A DNA stretch of 64,000 nt from Adhaeribacter arboris (GCF_003023845.1 NZ_PYFT01000001.1:6572001-6636000); one strand, 5' to 3'. Counted from the first letter of the stretch, positions 36,194 to 46,047 are shown. Program-made: numbers and translations. The notes: a model not told the origin generated them from the sequence alone.

Positions 36194-37276
36194 TTACACC
36201 ACGGAAGAAATGCCCACTTGGTCCCAGGCTTTAGTTACGGCAGCTTCGGCTTTAAAGCGTTTGGCGTTCTCGATGGTTAATTCCGCGAACCGTTGGAAAG
36301 TAGCATTAGGTTTTAAGCGGGTATCAAGTAAGGTTTCGTACCAAATTCGGCCGGATTTTTCCCAGGCGTTGCCCCCAATGGCGGTGGCCACCAGGTAAAA
36401 AGCGTGATTAGGGATTCCCGAATTAATGTGTACCCCGCCATTATCCTCGAAAGTGGTTACAAAATCTTTCATGTGCTTGGGCTGCGGATCTTTGCCCAAA
36501 ACCGGATCATCGTAAGCCGTACCCGGATCTTTCATCGACCGGATTGCCGCGGGCTTACCCTTGCTGCCTTTTACTTTGTCAGTGAATAATTCCGCGCCTA
36601 TTAACCAATCGGCTTCTTTGGCGGTTTGTTTCAGGGTGTATTGTTTTACCAAGGAGCCAAATACATCGGATACCGACTCGTTTAAAGCCCCCGATTGTCC
36701 GGAATATAAAAGCTGGGCTTCGTCTTCAGTAACGCCATGGGTTAGTTCGTGCGCAATTACATCCAGAGAAAGCGTAAACCGGTTAAATAATTCGTTATCG
36801 CCGTCACCGAAAACCATGCGTTGCCCATCCCAGAAAGCATTCGCGTAATCTACTCCGAAATGAACTGTTCCGTTCAAGGGCATGCCTTCATCATCAATGG
36901 AATTACGCTTAAATTGTTCCCAGAAAAAATCGTAGGTAACGCCTAAACCATCGTAAGCTTCGTCGGCGGCCAGATCACCGGAAGGCTTACTGCCTTCCGC
37001 CCGTACAATAACTCCCGGTAAGGTTTGTGTTTGATTTGCCGAAAAAATAGTTCGCTGTTTTTCGCCGGCTACTAAAAAAGCCGAAGGTCTTTTCCGGCGT
37101 AAACCCGCTGTTACTCGGGTGCCCGTACGAAGATTACGAAAGGTCATATCATCGCTCAAAGCTTGTAAGGCTACGGAGCGCTGCTGATCGTTCCCGTTTT
37201 GGGCAATAGCTCGTAAAATGTAAGGCGGTAAAATACAGAAAATAGAATGCCGATGTTGTTGTTGAAACTTCCCCAT
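36194..37276 (-). CDS. M4 family metallopeptidase, protealysin-like
   Basis: 360 aa. Zinc site H176-E-L-T-H180 and third ligand E200 in GALNESVSDVFG (24 residues on, as in thermolysin); the catalytic His is in GGVHINSGIPNHAFY. The short propeptide begins without a signal peptide and carries HSIFCILPPYIL, matching the PPYxL motif of protealysin-like precursors. Expected to be cytoplasmic or non-classically exported. It is the first gene of a minus-strand series: protease, emfourin, nuclease, 97-aa protein, barrel protein. Confidence 0.93.
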   Translation of the reverse strand: MGKFQQQHRHSIFCILPPYILRAIAQNGNDQQRSVALQALSDDMTFRNLRTGTRVTAGLRRKRPSAFLVAGEKQRTIFSANQTQTLPGVIVRAEGSKPSGDLAADEAYDGLGVTYDFFWEQFKRNSIDDEGMPLNGTVHFGVDYANAFWDGQRMVFGDGDNELFNRFTLSLDVIAHELTHGVTEDEAQLLYSGQSGALNESVSDVFGSLVKQYTLKQTAKEADWLIGAELFTDKVKGSKGKPAAIRSMKDPGTAYDDPVLGKDPQPKHMKDFVTTFEDNGGVHINSGIPNHAFYLVATAIGGNAWEKSGRIWYETLLDTRLKPNATFQRFAELTIENAKRFKAEAAVTKAWDQVGISSVV

Positions 37277-37444
37277 TATTCAAGTTTTAAACTGTTTAAA
37301 CTATTGGATAACGCAAACTAAGGTAAGACTATGTTGCTTTCAGATATTATCAAGTAGCCTCATACTAATTATTTAACGAAATGTTTGAGTTAGGGAGGTA
37401 ATTTTACTAAAAAATTTAGAGTAAATAACTAATTATTTTAGTTA

Positions 37445-37996
37445 TTATGAAGGGTTTTTACTTTTGCTGATCTTATTTTCTAATAATCGGGAGTAGGTTT
37501 CTAGTTTTATTAGGCTTTCTTCCAATTTTTTTAGTTCTTCTTTTATGTTCGGCTGGCTCGTGGTTGGGAGCGCTTCAGCGGTAGTAGGTGGTAGGAGGGT
37601 TTGTTTTGATTTAGCTTCCAGAGCCAAGGCAGCAGTCTTTGCTTCTGCCAGAACTTCCTGGACATCCTGCAGTACTTTTAAGGTAAATCCACTAGTCGGC
37701 GAAAACGATAATTCGCTTAGTTTAGGTAAAACCAGAAGAAATACTAAAAGCCCGGTACTCAGCAAAAAATAAGGATAAATAGATTCGCGGTTGTTTTTAA
37801 GATCCTGAGCGTAACTAACACTTCGTTTAGGAATGGGCCGGAGTGTATTCTGATTAGGCGTTGGTGCTTGGGAAACAGTACTATTTTCCTGGGCATAGTT
37901 ATCCTTTATAAGAACTTCATTGGAGATTAACATTGACGTTCCTAAGATTAAAAGGAGAACGGGAATGACCAGGAGCCACCGGTAGTAATTAGCCAT
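37445..37996 (-). CDS. Hypothetical membrane protein with coiled coil, 183 aa
   Basis: I see no known family. Two hydrophobic helices (about 5-27 and 75-92) flank a polar loop with several Pro residues; the tail contains EVLAEAKTAALALEAKSK, then KKLEESLIKLETYSRLLENKI, likely to form a coiled coil. The tail is on the inside if the usual positive-inside rule holds. It stands alone between the M4 protease and repeat copy B. Confidence 0.6.
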   Translation of the reverse strand: MANYYRWLLVIPVLLLILGTSMLISNEVLIKDNYAQENSTVSQAPTPNQNTLRPIPKRSVSYAQDLKNNRESIYPYFLLSTGLLVFLLVLPKLSELSFSPTSGFTLKVLQDVQEVLAEAKTAALALEAKSKQTLLPPTTAEALPTTSQPNIKEELKKLEESLIKLETYSRLLENKISKSKNPS

Positions 37997-38144
37997 GTGT
38001 TTTTTATTTATTCTTTCAGAAAATTAATGTTACGGAAAAATTTAAATTTTCACCTGCTAAGTAATTGTATTCTTTATGTAATAGCTAGGTAAGCTTTAGC
38101 TGAGCTAATACTACTAAGTTGAATTTACTAAAATAGAGCTTAAG

Positions 38145-38375
38145 TAATTATTAATTGCTTCCGTGAAGCCGGTTCCCATCTTCAGGCGAAAGTGCGGATG
38201 CGGATTGAGTAGTAGCCTGTTTGCCTCCTGGCCGGCGGGCCTCGATTGGCTCTTCCGGACGGTTTAGCGAACCTTGGCTCACGCCGTTGCGCCATGCTGC
38301 TCCGCAGCACCGGAACGCTGAAAGGTCCTCCACAGCCAAACTGCTGTCCATTATTCTTGGCTACCTAATTCTATA
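38145..38375 (+). repeat. Dispersed intergenic repeat, copy B
   Basis: Same order of conserved blocks as copy A at 32925-33145: GTGAAGCC, GGCCGGCGGGCCTCG, TTGGCTCTTCCGG, CCTCCACAGCCAAACTG, TTCTTGGCTAC. The copies differ at many sites and by a few small indels, especially in the middle, so they are old or evolving quickly. No coding potential. Confidence 0.8.
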
Positions 38376-38527
38376 GATTTAAGGTAATAAATTAGTAATT
38401 ACGTCTTATTTATTTAATAAGCACTTTGACGATTTAGTTTAAACTAGGGATTATACTAGTCTACGGATTGTCACCATTTTATTAGTTGAACAACGAACAA
38501 CTACTTATATGCTCTAACCTACAACAG

Positions 38528-38565
38528 AAAGCCCTTCTGTTACACCAGAAGGGCTTTGTTTTTCA
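38528..38565. terminator. Hairpin terminator, T-run on plus strand
   Basis: The stem AAAGCCCTTCTG/CAGAAGGGCTTT (12 bp, six-base loop) is followed by GTTTTT on the plus side. It lies 55 bases after the TonB-receptor stop. On the minus strand only the stem's own T residues follow, so it may act weakly for that gene. Confidence 0.7.
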
Positions 38566-38611
38566 TAGTTTTATTCTAATGTCTACTATCTTGATACTAG
38601 TGTCTTTTCAC

Positions 38612-41059
38612 TTAATTTCCACCGGCTCGGTTTAATTCTTCCAGGTTGGTATTACGTTTTTTGGCTTCAAACTTTTCACCTTTGTTAAAATTATAACGAA
38701 GGTTCAGGCGCAGGCTGCGTTGCGCAAAATACTGGTCAATCTCGTTTACATTACCGTTTACATTGGCTGCTCCGGTAAAACGGCGGGTCCGGAAAATATC
38801 GGTTACGTTGGCAGATACTTCTAATTTTTTATCCAGGAAAGACCGTTTTAAACCGGCATCTACGGCCCAGCTTTGTTTAATTTGGTATGCCGCATAAACC
38901 CGGGGACCGCGGTAATCTAAGTTTACTTCTAAGCGCCAATCCTGGGGCAACTGAATATTATTCGAGGACTGCCCATATAAGAAAAACTGTTCGTTCCGGA
39001 TAAGGGGGCCTTGTTCTGGAATGGCCAGTGCGTAACTCTGATAGCCTACGGTTATGTTATTATTCATATCCCACTTGGGCGTAATTTTAATGGGAGCTAC
39101 CAAAGCTGCATTTATATCTTTAAACTGGTCACCGTTGCGTTGCTGAAATACCATGGTATTGTTTTGATTGTTTTGTACGGGTACTTCGGCCATAAAATCT
39201 TGCGTAACCGCGTAGCCAATGCTAAGCGAGTAGGTGTCTTTTAACGATTGTGTAACCTGAAACGAGTGCGTATACTGGGGCCGTAAATACGGGTTGCCTT
39301 GAGCCGATGTATAAGGATCGATATAAAACACAAAGGGGTTTAGATTGCCGTAGTAAGGCCGGTTAATGCGGCGACTGTAATTATACGTTACTTTGTAATT
39401 TTTATTTACCTGCTGCATCAGAAATACGCTCGGGAACAAATTGAGGTAATTGCGGCTGTTTACGGAGTCTTTTGTAATGGATTTACCTTCGGAAATTGTT
39501 TTTTCGGCGCGTAAACCACCTTGTACTTTCCACTTTTCGCCTAAACTGGTGCTAATATTGGCGTAGGCCGCGTAAATATTTTCCTGATAAATGAATTGGT
39601 TACTCCGGGTATAATCTTTTATTTCTTGCTGGTCAACCACTTGGATAAAGCGTAAATCATTATCAGATACTACGTGGCTGGCCTTTGCTCCAACTTCTAT
39701 TTTGGTTTTTTTAGTAAAAGGTTTGGTATAATCTACTTTAGCGGAATAAATGTTAAAACTACTGGGATTATCGTTGGCTAAATCTACGAGGCTATCCGGC
39801 CGGGGCTCATTTAAATAGTTAAATTGGTTCGCGTAAGTAGCTTCGTCGTGGGCGTATATCCGGACGAAATCTAAATCGGCGGCTAAGGTGGTGCCCAAGG
39901 TATCTAATTTGCCGAGATAATGCGCGTTAATCGTGCCGTTTGCAAACTTGCCCTGAACCAAATTATTCGTGAATACCCGCTTATTATCCTGCGCCAGCGG
40001 ATGGAACTCGCTCAAATCGGAGTGGAAATTGGTATTCATATCCTGGTAATAAATGTTTGCCATCACGCCGATGCTGTGTTTTTCATTTAAGTCGTAATCG
40101 GTACCCAGGCGCATAGAAGGTGCCTGCCGAATGCCTTTTTCTTTAGCGGTTTGTTTAAATTGAGTGCTACTTTCAGGGGTATTAAATTCCCGGTACAGAT
40201 GGGCATCCCGGATAAAGATGCGACGGGCAAAATCGGCATTTACAAACGAGTTCCATTTGCCTTTTTTCGCGTTCAGGTTACCCCCCATGGAGTAAGCGTG
40301 CCAATTATTGTATTGATATCCCCCGTAAATACTGCCGTTTATGCCGCTCAAGGTATTCTTTTTTAAATTTATGTTGATAATTCCGGCCGTACCTTCGGCA
40401 TCGTACTTGGCCGATGGATTAGTAATCAATTCCAAGTCTTTTAAGTTTTCCGCGGCCATGCCTTGCAACAGGGTTTGCAGCTCTTTCCCCGATAAATACG
40501 TTAGTTTTCCGTCAATCATTATCCGGACCCCAGATTTGCCATTTAACTGAATGTTGCCGTCCTGGTCCACAAATACGCCCGGGGATTTTAACAATACTTC
40601 GTAGGCCGTGTTGCCCGAAGAAAGAGCAGTTCCTTCTACGCTTACTACCATTTTATCCGGGTGATTCGTAATGGTAGGCCGTAACGCTTGGATCTTTACT
40701 TCTTTTAAAATTTTTGTATCTTCTTTCAAAACAAGTACACCAAAGTCTTTGGCGGGAGCCCCGTTGGAAAGTTCAAAAGGCGTTTCGGGGAGCGTGTACC
40801 CTATGGCGCTTATTCGTAATAAATATTGTCCGGCTACAGGAGCTTTAATTTTAAAGATGCCGTCCGCTTCCGAAATTCCACCCGTAATTACTGCCTTATT
40901 AGCTACTTGCACCACAGCTACTGTCGCGTAACCGATAGCAATGCCCTTTTCATCTTTTAAAGAGCCGGTTAGCTGGTTAGTAGTTTGCGCTATTACCGGT
41001 GGACGGCCAATAATTATTATTCCTATTGTTAGTAATAACAGTTTGAATACTTCTTTCAT
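38612..41059 (-). CDS. TonB-dependent receptor / outer-membrane beta-barrel protein (OMP_b-brl_3)
   Basis: 815 aa. Signal peptide (about 1-24), then a carboxypeptidase-like regulatory domain (QLTGSLKDEKGIAIGYATVAV, about 27-110), a plug domain (LLKSPGVFVDQDGNIQLNGK), and a 22-strand-type barrel ending in LRLNLRYNFNKGEKF. The final residues are polar, longer than a usual barrel end. It imports an unknown ligand with TonB energy. No SusD partner follows, so it is not a SusCD pair. A consensus promoter lies about 100 bases upstream. Confidence 0.92.
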   Translation of the reverse strand: MKEVFKLLLLTIGIIIIGRPPVIAQTTNQLTGSLKDEKGIAIGYATVAVVQVANKAVITGGISEADGIFKIKAPVAGQYLLRISAIGYTLPETPFELSNGAPAKDFGVLVLKEDTKILKEVKIQALRPTITNHPDKMVVSVEGTALSSGNTAYEVLLKSPGVFVDQDGNIQLNGKSGVRIMIDGKLTYLSGKELQTLLQGMAAENLKDLELITNPSAKYDAEGTAGIININLKKNTLSGINGSIYGGYQYNNWHAYSMGGNLNAKKGKWNSFVNADFARRIFIRDAHLYREFNTPESSTQFKQTAKEKGIRQAPSMRLGTDYDLNEKHSIGVMANIYYQDMNTNFHSDLSEFHPLAQDNKRVFTNNLVQGKFANGTINAHYLGKLDTLGTTLAADLDFVRIYAHDEATYANQFNYLNEPRPDSLVDLANDNPSSFNIYSAKVDYTKPFTKKTKIEVGAKASHVVSDNDLRFIQVVDQQEIKDYTRSNQFIYQENIYAAYANISTSLGEKWKVQGGLRAEKTISEGKSITKDSVNSRNYLNLFPSVFLMQQVNKNYKVTYNYSRRINRPYYGNLNPFVFYIDPYTSAQGNPYLRPQYTHSFQVTQSLKDTYSLSIGYAVTQDFMAEVPVQNNQNNTMVFQQRNGDQFKDINAALVAPIKITPKWDMNNNITVGYQSYALAIPEQGPLIRNEQFFLYGQSSNNIQLPQDWRLEVNLDYRGPRVYAAYQIKQSWAVDAGLKRSFLDKKLEVSANVTDIFRTRRFTGAANVNGNVNEIDQYFAQRSLRLNLRYNFNKGEKFEAKKRNTNLEELNRAGGN

Positions 41060-41628
41060 GGTTTTAGTAAATAAGGTAGTTAAAAATTTATCGCTTCAGC
41101 TTCATTTTCTGATTAGGGTGGCCTTTCATTCGGGAAACCCAGGTGGAAGAACAGCACAAATATAACATAAGGTACTATGTAAAGCAAGGTACTAAGTAAG
41201 AAATAGTATTATATACTTTTGTAAAGTGGCTTAACAGATTCCTTTCGAGGTTTTTCTTTCAAAATTTTTTTAATTGATCAATCATTCAGTAGAAATAAAT
41301 AAGAATACTGGCAAAAATAAGAGGGTGGCGGCGGCTATAATAATAGCATTAGGTACTCAATTTTTAAAGAATGGTGGAGTAGGAGTTAAAACAGAACTAA
41401 CCCTAAACAAAGCTGATAGTAAAGCTGTTGTATAAAAAAGTTAGCAATAGAAGATGTGCTTTAAATATTGATTCTTGGTAAAGTTAAATTTCTAAATAAT
41501 TAAATCCTGTTAATTCTTCTTTATTCTAATTTTTTTAGAACCTAGTTGTTAATTTAATCCACTATTTATAAATTAGTAATTCACAATTTTATTAGGTTTA
41601 GTATATTCGAATAAGGTTACATTTATAC
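41060..41628. other. Intergenic region between divergent genes
   Basis: 569 bases, AT-rich. Apart from the TonB-receptor promoter (41157-41188) nothing is recognised; there is no ORF with a plausible product. Confidence 0.6.
41157..41188 (-). promoter_or_regulatory. Promoter of the TonB-dependent receptor gene
   Basis: On the minus strand, CTTG (41185-41188) is followed after 20 bases by TATATTTG (41164-41157), the Bacteroidota consensus. The leader is about 90 bases. Confidence 0.7.
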
Positions 41629-42372
41629 ATGACGGCACTCCCCAACAACCCTACCCACTTATTGGAAATTGAAGAAAACTTACGAGTACAAGAGTTAAAT
41701 AAGTATAATATCCTGGATACCCCGGAAGAAGAAAAGTTTGATCATCTAGTAACTTTAGCTTCTTTTATATGTGGTACTCCTATTTCGCTGATTAGCCTGA
41801 TCACGCATAACCGGCAATGGTTTAAGGCCAAAATGGGAATTAAAGAAACCGAAACTCCCCGTGAACTATCCTTTTGCCAATACGTTATTCAAAGCGACGA
41901 TATCCTGGAAATACCCGATACCTTAGGCGATATCCGGTTTTATAGTAACCCGTATGTTACCGGCAATCCAAAAATTCGCTTTTATGCGGGGGCTCCCTTA
42001 GTTACCAGTAATGGGTATAGATTAGGCACTTTGTGCGTTATCGACACCGAACCCCGCGAATTATCCGAAGCTCAGAAAATGGCTCTGGCAACTTTATCGG
42101 AGCAGGTAGTGGCTCATTTAGAATTAAGACGCAAACAGCAAGAAGTGGAGCAAGAAAAACAACAGCTAAAGGTGGTTAATCAAAAGCTGGATGCGTTAAT
42201 GACTTTTGTAAATAAACAGTTACCGGAATCGATTCACGACCTGCAAAAAGCAGCGGAGCAACTCTCCTCAAATGTTTCTATTAATAACTGCTTAGAGTCG
42301 GAGAGTGTAAGGTTAGTAAAAGAGAATATCTCTCATCTCCAGGATATATTAGCTAAAATTAAGAAAGATTAA
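41629..42372 (+). CDS. GAF domain-containing protein
   Basis: 247 aa, cytoplasmic. The N-terminal ELNKYNILDTPEEEKFDHLVTLASFICGTPISLISLI and the later FYAGAPLVTSNGYRLGTLCVID are typical of GAF domains attached to sensor kinases and guanylate cyclases. Here only the GAF (about 25-175) and a coiled coil (LELRRKQQEVEQEKQQLKV) remain, with no output domain. It may work with a separate kinase; the ligand is unknown. Confidence 0.88.
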   Translation: MTALPNNPTHLLEIEENLRVQELNKYNILDTPEEEKFDHLVTLASFICGTPISLISLITHNRQWFKAKMGIKETETPRELSFCQYVIQSDDILEIPDTLGDIRFYSNPYVTGNPKIRFYAGAPLVTSNGYRLGTLCVIDTEPRELSEAQKMALATLSEQVVAHLELRRKQQEVEQEKQQLKVVNQKLDALMTFVNKQLPESIHDLQKAAEQLSSNVSINNCLESESVRLVKENISHLQDILAKIKKD

Positions 42373-42567
42373 TTGCCGAGAATTAAGCTGCCCAACTAGC
42401 TATCTGTATTTTTCGAACGTAAATCCTTTGAAACAACAGAAAATAATTGGTAACATAGAAGAAAGTGGCTGTTGATAGCTTGCCAGACAAAATATTTTCA
42501 TTAACGCACAACCTTTCTCCCGGAAACCGGCTAAAAGCTTCGAAAGCCATTGTAAAAGCGCAACGCC

Positions 42568-43644
42568 ATGAATCATTTATTTAGTCCGCTCCAGATAAAA
42601 TCACTTTCTTTTAAAAACCGGATCGTGGTATCTCCCATGTGCCAATATTCCAGCGTGGATGGATTTGCCAACGATTGGCATTTGGTACATTTAGGAAGCC
42701 GGGCGGTGGGCGGTGCCGCCTTAGTAATGGCCGAAGCCACCGCGGTTAACCCGGAAGGACGCATAACTCCGCATGATCTCGGAATTTGGAAAGAAGAACA
42801 CATTAAATTTCTGCAGCGCATTACTTCCTTTATCCACCAACAGGGAGCAGTACCCGGTATTCAGTTAGCGCACGCTGGCCGGAAAGCGAGTAAAAGTTCT
42901 CCCTGGACGGGCAATAAACACTTACTACCGGCCGAAGGTGGTTGGGAAAACGTAATGGCACCCAGTCCGGTACCGATAAATCCGGAAACTCCGGCGCCGG
43001 TGGAACTTACTTTAGACCAGATTCGGAAAGTTATCGCAGATTTTAAGGCCGCCGCCAGCCGGGCTTTAACGGCCGGTTTTAAAGTAATGGAAATTCACGG
43101 GGCGCACGGTTATTTATTGCACGAATTTGTTTCGCCGCTGACCAACCAACGCACCGATAAATACGGCGGCTCCTTCGAGAATCGAACCCGGCTTATGCGG
43201 GAAGTAGTACAAGCGGTGCAAGAAGTCTGGCCCGCCGATTTGCCGTTGTTTGTGCGGCTTTCCACTACCGATTGGGTACCCGACGAGAACTCCTGGAAAC
43301 TGGAAGATTCCGTAGAACTGTCCCGGCAATTAAAAGCTTTAAAAGTTGATTTAATTGATTGTTCCTCGGGCGGCAATGTGCCGGTGCAGCAAATAAAACC
43401 TGGCCCGGGTTATCAAACGCCCTTCTCCCAGGCTATTCGGGAACAAACGGGAATTTTGACCGGCGCGGTAGGTTTAATTACTTCCTCCTGGCAAGCCGAT
43501 CATATTATCCGAACGGGTCAGGCCGATATGATTTTTATGGCGCGGGAATTCTTACGCGATCCTTATTTTGGTTTAACGGCTTCTTCAGAATTACATCAGC
43601 CAATAACCTGGCCGGTACAATACGAACGTGCCAAACCCCGCTAA
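42568..43644 (+). CDS. NADPH dehydrogenase, YqjM-like Old Yellow Enzyme
   Basis: 358 aa. Thermophilic-like OYE class: FKNRIVVSPMCQYSS with the flavin-tuning Cys26, the HAGRKAS segment, and the FMN/substrate motif EIHGAHGYLLHEFVSPLTNQRTD. A TIM barrel that reduces activated C=C bonds using FMN and NADPH. The physiological substrate is uncertain for the family. It stands alone in this strand. Confidence 0.93.
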   Translation: MNHLFSPLQIKSLSFKNRIVVSPMCQYSSVDGFANDWHLVHLGSRAVGGAALVMAEATAVNPEGRITPHDLGIWKEEHIKFLQRITSFIHQQGAVPGIQLAHAGRKASKSSPWTGNKHLLPAEGGWENVMAPSPVPINPETPAPVELTLDQIRKVIADFKAAASRALTAGFKVMEIHGAHGYLLHEFVSPLTNQRTDKYGGSFENRTRLMREVVQAVQEVWPADLPLFVRLSTTDWVPDENSWKLEDSVELSRQLKALKVDLIDCSSGGNVPVQQIKPGPGYQTPFSQAIREQTGILTGAVGLITSSWQADHIIRTGQADMIFMAREFLRDPYFGLTASSELHQPITWPVQYERAKPR

Positions 43645-43756
43645 AAAAGCACGATTCACTTATTAAAATTATTTTTAATTTTTAGAGTAACCGAGCAACT
43701 GAATTCCGATCTGAGTTTTAAATTAACTTTAAACGTAAAAGAAGTACGAGCAGCGT

Positions 43757-44431
43757 TTACCGAACCTGCGCTTTAAATACTTCGGCGTAATGGTCGGCGA
43801 GGCGGGTAGGTTCCGGAAGTTTATGTTTTCGGGTGGTTGCCAGGGCAATTTTTGTAGCCGTTTCCAGATCGAGTAAATGGCCCGGAGAGGCAAAAACTGG
43901 TTTTACTTTTTCCTTGGTCCGGATGGCATTAGCAATGTGCTCGTTCCGGTGCAGGACTGGACTTATGGAACCTTGCTCCGGACCGGGCATCTCGAACTTA
44001 CCTACTAAAATTTCTTTAGCTAAACCCATAGTTGGCTTTTGTAGATGAACACCCAAATGGCTGGCAATACCCATTCGCCGCGGGTGCGAAATACCGTGTC
44101 CATCTACCATAATTAAATCAGGTTTTTGCGTTAGCTTTTTGTAAGCTTCGAGTAAGTTAGGTGCTTCCCGGAAAGCTAAAAAACCTGGCACATACGGCAA
44201 TTCTATTGTTCCGTAATGCCACACTTTTTCTAAAATTTCCAGGTCTGGATAACTCAATAATACAAAAACCGACAAAATATTTTCCCCTATAAAAGAGGAA
44301 TCGCAGCCCGCAATAACTTTTAAAGTAAAGTCTGGCTTTTGCAGCACGACCTGCTTTTGTAATTCGTTCTGGCGAGCAGTTAACGATTTAATTAATTCCG
44401 AATCAACGGGTGGATGGTTGTAGTAAGCCAT
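43757..44431 (-). CDS. nfi: Endonuclease V (deoxyinosine 3' endonuclease)
   Basis: 224 aa from the ATG at 44431; the open frame continues 62 codons upstream, but that part overlaps the next gene's end and looks unlike the family. Motifs: IAGCDSSFIGE (catalytic Asp), LPYVPGFLAFREAP, and VDGHGISHPRRMGIASHLG. All active-site positions appear present. It cuts DNA next to deaminated adenine. It lies 30 bases after the hemJ stop in the same direction. Confidence 0.94.
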   Translation of the reverse strand: MAYYNHPPVDSELIKSLTARQNELQKQVVLQKPDFTLKVIAGCDSSFIGENILSVFVLLSYPDLEILEKVWHYGTIELPYVPGFLAFREAPNLLEAYKKLTQKPDLIMVDGHGISHPRRMGIASHLGVHLQKPTMGLAKEILVGKFEMPGPEQGSISPVLHRNEHIANAIRTKEKVKPVFASPGHLLDLETATKIALATTRKHKLPEPTRLADHYAEVFKAQVR

Positions 44432-44460
44432 AGGTAATTGTTTTACCTGCTTTACGTAAT

Positions 44461-44988
44461 TTACCTCGTCCGGATTTTTTTGTAAATGCGAATAGCCAAC
44501 ATCAGAATAACAGCAAAAAGAACTAATCCGGCCACGCCCCACAAAAAGCGAAGGCTGTTTTTTACTACTACCAAAAATACAATACTTACCAGGAAAAGAG
44601 TGGCTACTTCGTTCCAAATGCGGAGCTGGGTGGAGCTTTGTTTTACCAGGCCGCTTTGGTGTTGTTTAAATATCTTATGGCAGCTTAAATGGTACAGAAA
44701 TAAGCCTAGCACAAAGCCTAATTTTACCACTAGCCAGTTGGGCAGACTCCCGTATAAGTAAAGCATCCAAGAACCAAAAATAAGAGTGAGAATTGCCGAG
44801 GGCCAAGTAATACCGTACCAAAGCCGCTTTTGCATGAGCTTTAATTGGTTTTGCAGAATAGTTTTTTCCGGTTCAAGTTTTTCAGCAGCTTCGGCGAAAT
44901 AAATAAACAAACGCACAATGTAAAACAAACCGGCGAACCAGGTAACCACAAAAATGATGTGCAGCGATTTAACGTATAAATAAGTCAC
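44461..44988 (-). CDS. hemJ: Protoporphyrinogen oxidase HemJ
   Basis: 175 aa, four to five helices. The N-terminal LYVKSLHIIFVVTWFAGLFYIVRLFIY has the conserved H10; a conserved Lys is in LPNWLVVKLGFVLGLFLYH. HemJ oxidises protoporphyrinogen IX in the membrane for heme synthesis. In this window heme is needed for ACIII and the oxidase. It runs just upstream of nfi on the same strand. Confidence 0.9.
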   Translation of the reverse strand: MTYLYVKSLHIIFVVTWFAGLFYIVRLFIYFAEAAEKLEPEKTILQNQLKLMQKRLWYGITWPSAILTLIFGSWMLYLYGSLPNWLVVKLGFVLGLFLYHLSCHKIFKQHQSGLVKQSSTQLRIWNEVATLFLVSIVFLVVVKNSLRFLWGVAGLVLFAVILMLAIRIYKKIRTR

Positions 44989-45193
44989 GAAGTAAAATTA
45001 ATGGGCCTCAAATTACGCATAAACGAAACGAATACCCAAACCACTTGCTGCTCTAATTCCTTAAAGAAACCGGCAAAGTAAAATTAGCCAAGTAAGCTTA
45101 CTATTAAATTTTATAATCTATATGCGCGTGTGCAACCTTTTGCGAACGCAAAGAATCTCCCTGGTGAACTATGAAACATAAATTCCTTGAACG

Positions 45194-46021
45194 ATGCGCC
45201 GTACTATCACTATCACCCAATTAACCCTATCCATTTTTTTAAGTTTACTTTTTTTCTCTGCCTGTAACACCGACAATGGTGTTGATCCAGCTCCAGCTCC
45301 GGCTCCGGATACCTTTGTTGTGGTATTATCAAAAGTTATTTTTGCCGGGTCTGATACTATTAGGTACCAATACAATGCGCAAAAACTTTTGGTAAAAGCG
45401 CGTTACTCCGCCGAACGTACCCCAACAGCTAACCGGTACTACCGAGAGTATGCGTACGACGGTATTGGTCGCTTAACGAAAAGCCATTTTAAGTTAATAA
45501 ACGGGAACGAGTTGAGCTATCTTACTTACACCTATACCAACGACCGGCTCACTAAAATTTCCTATTACAACCGGCCCCAACCACAAGAGGAGTTCAAACA
45601 CGAATACGATAATGTGCTAGAATACAACAATCAAAACCGGATAACCAAATTAATAACCTATCATCCCGAATTACCTATTACCGTTCATCGGTACACGGAG
45701 TACACCTACGACGCTACTGGTAACGTAATTAAATTAATGGATTACGTAAACAGCGAATCCGGTCCTGTTAACGATTATACCGTGGAGTATACCTACGATA
45801 CTAAATATAATCCTTACCAGAACGCAATACAAATAGGTATTGGGGCCGAAATACTTTCAAATAATAATATTCTTCAGCAAAAAGAAAGTTATCCTTTATC
45901 GGGCCAAACTAAAATTACTACGCATACTTATACCTACAACGAACTTGGCTTGCCGGTGAAAGACACTCGCAAGAGCGATACCACTACTCTAGAAGTTGTA
46001 AATGAATACAAGTACTTGTAA
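45194..46021 (+). CDS. Lipoprotein with YD-repeat-like sequence
   Basis: 275 aa. The lipoprotein signal ends at FFSACNTDNG, followed by a short Pro-Ala stretch (DPAPAPAPD). The remainder has repeated YxYD/YTYT segments (REYAYDGIGRLTKS, LTYTYTNDRLTKI, TEYTYDATGNVIKL, VEYTYDTKYNPYQ, HTYTYNELGLPVKD), similar to YD/RHS or DUF4595-type repeats. Expected in the outer membrane or periplasm; function not known. Confidence 0.8.
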   Translation: MRRTITITQLTLSIFLSLLFFSACNTDNGVDPAPAPAPDTFVVVLSKVIFAGSDTIRYQYNAQKLLVKARYSAERTPTANRYYREYAYDGIGRLTKSHFKLINGNELSYLTYTYTNDRLTKISYYNRPQPQEEFKHEYDNVLEYNNQNRITKLITYHPELPITVHRYTEYTYDATGNVIKLMDYVNSESGPVNDYTVEYTYDTKYNPYQNAIQIGIGAEILSNNNILQQKESYPLSGQTKITTHTYTYNELGLPVKDTRKSDTTTLEVVNEYKYL

Positions 46022-46047
46022 AAATAAATTCTGTTGGTAAAATCAGC

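Larger units (their letters stand above)
37997..38611. other. Intergenic region with dispersed repeat copy B and a terminator
   Basis: 615 bases. It contains the repeat at 38145-38375 and the hairpin at 38528-38565. The rest is AT-rich and shows no gene. Confidence 0.65.

Noticed and set aside
44432-44617. Upstream extension of endonuclease V
   Set aside because: The 62 added residues overlap the hemJ end and lack family features; ATG 44431 gives the expected size.
45138-45153. Palindrome TTTGCGAACGCAAA upstream of the lipoprotein gene
   Set aside because: A partly similar word occurs near 58446, but two loose matches are too few for a claimed operator.
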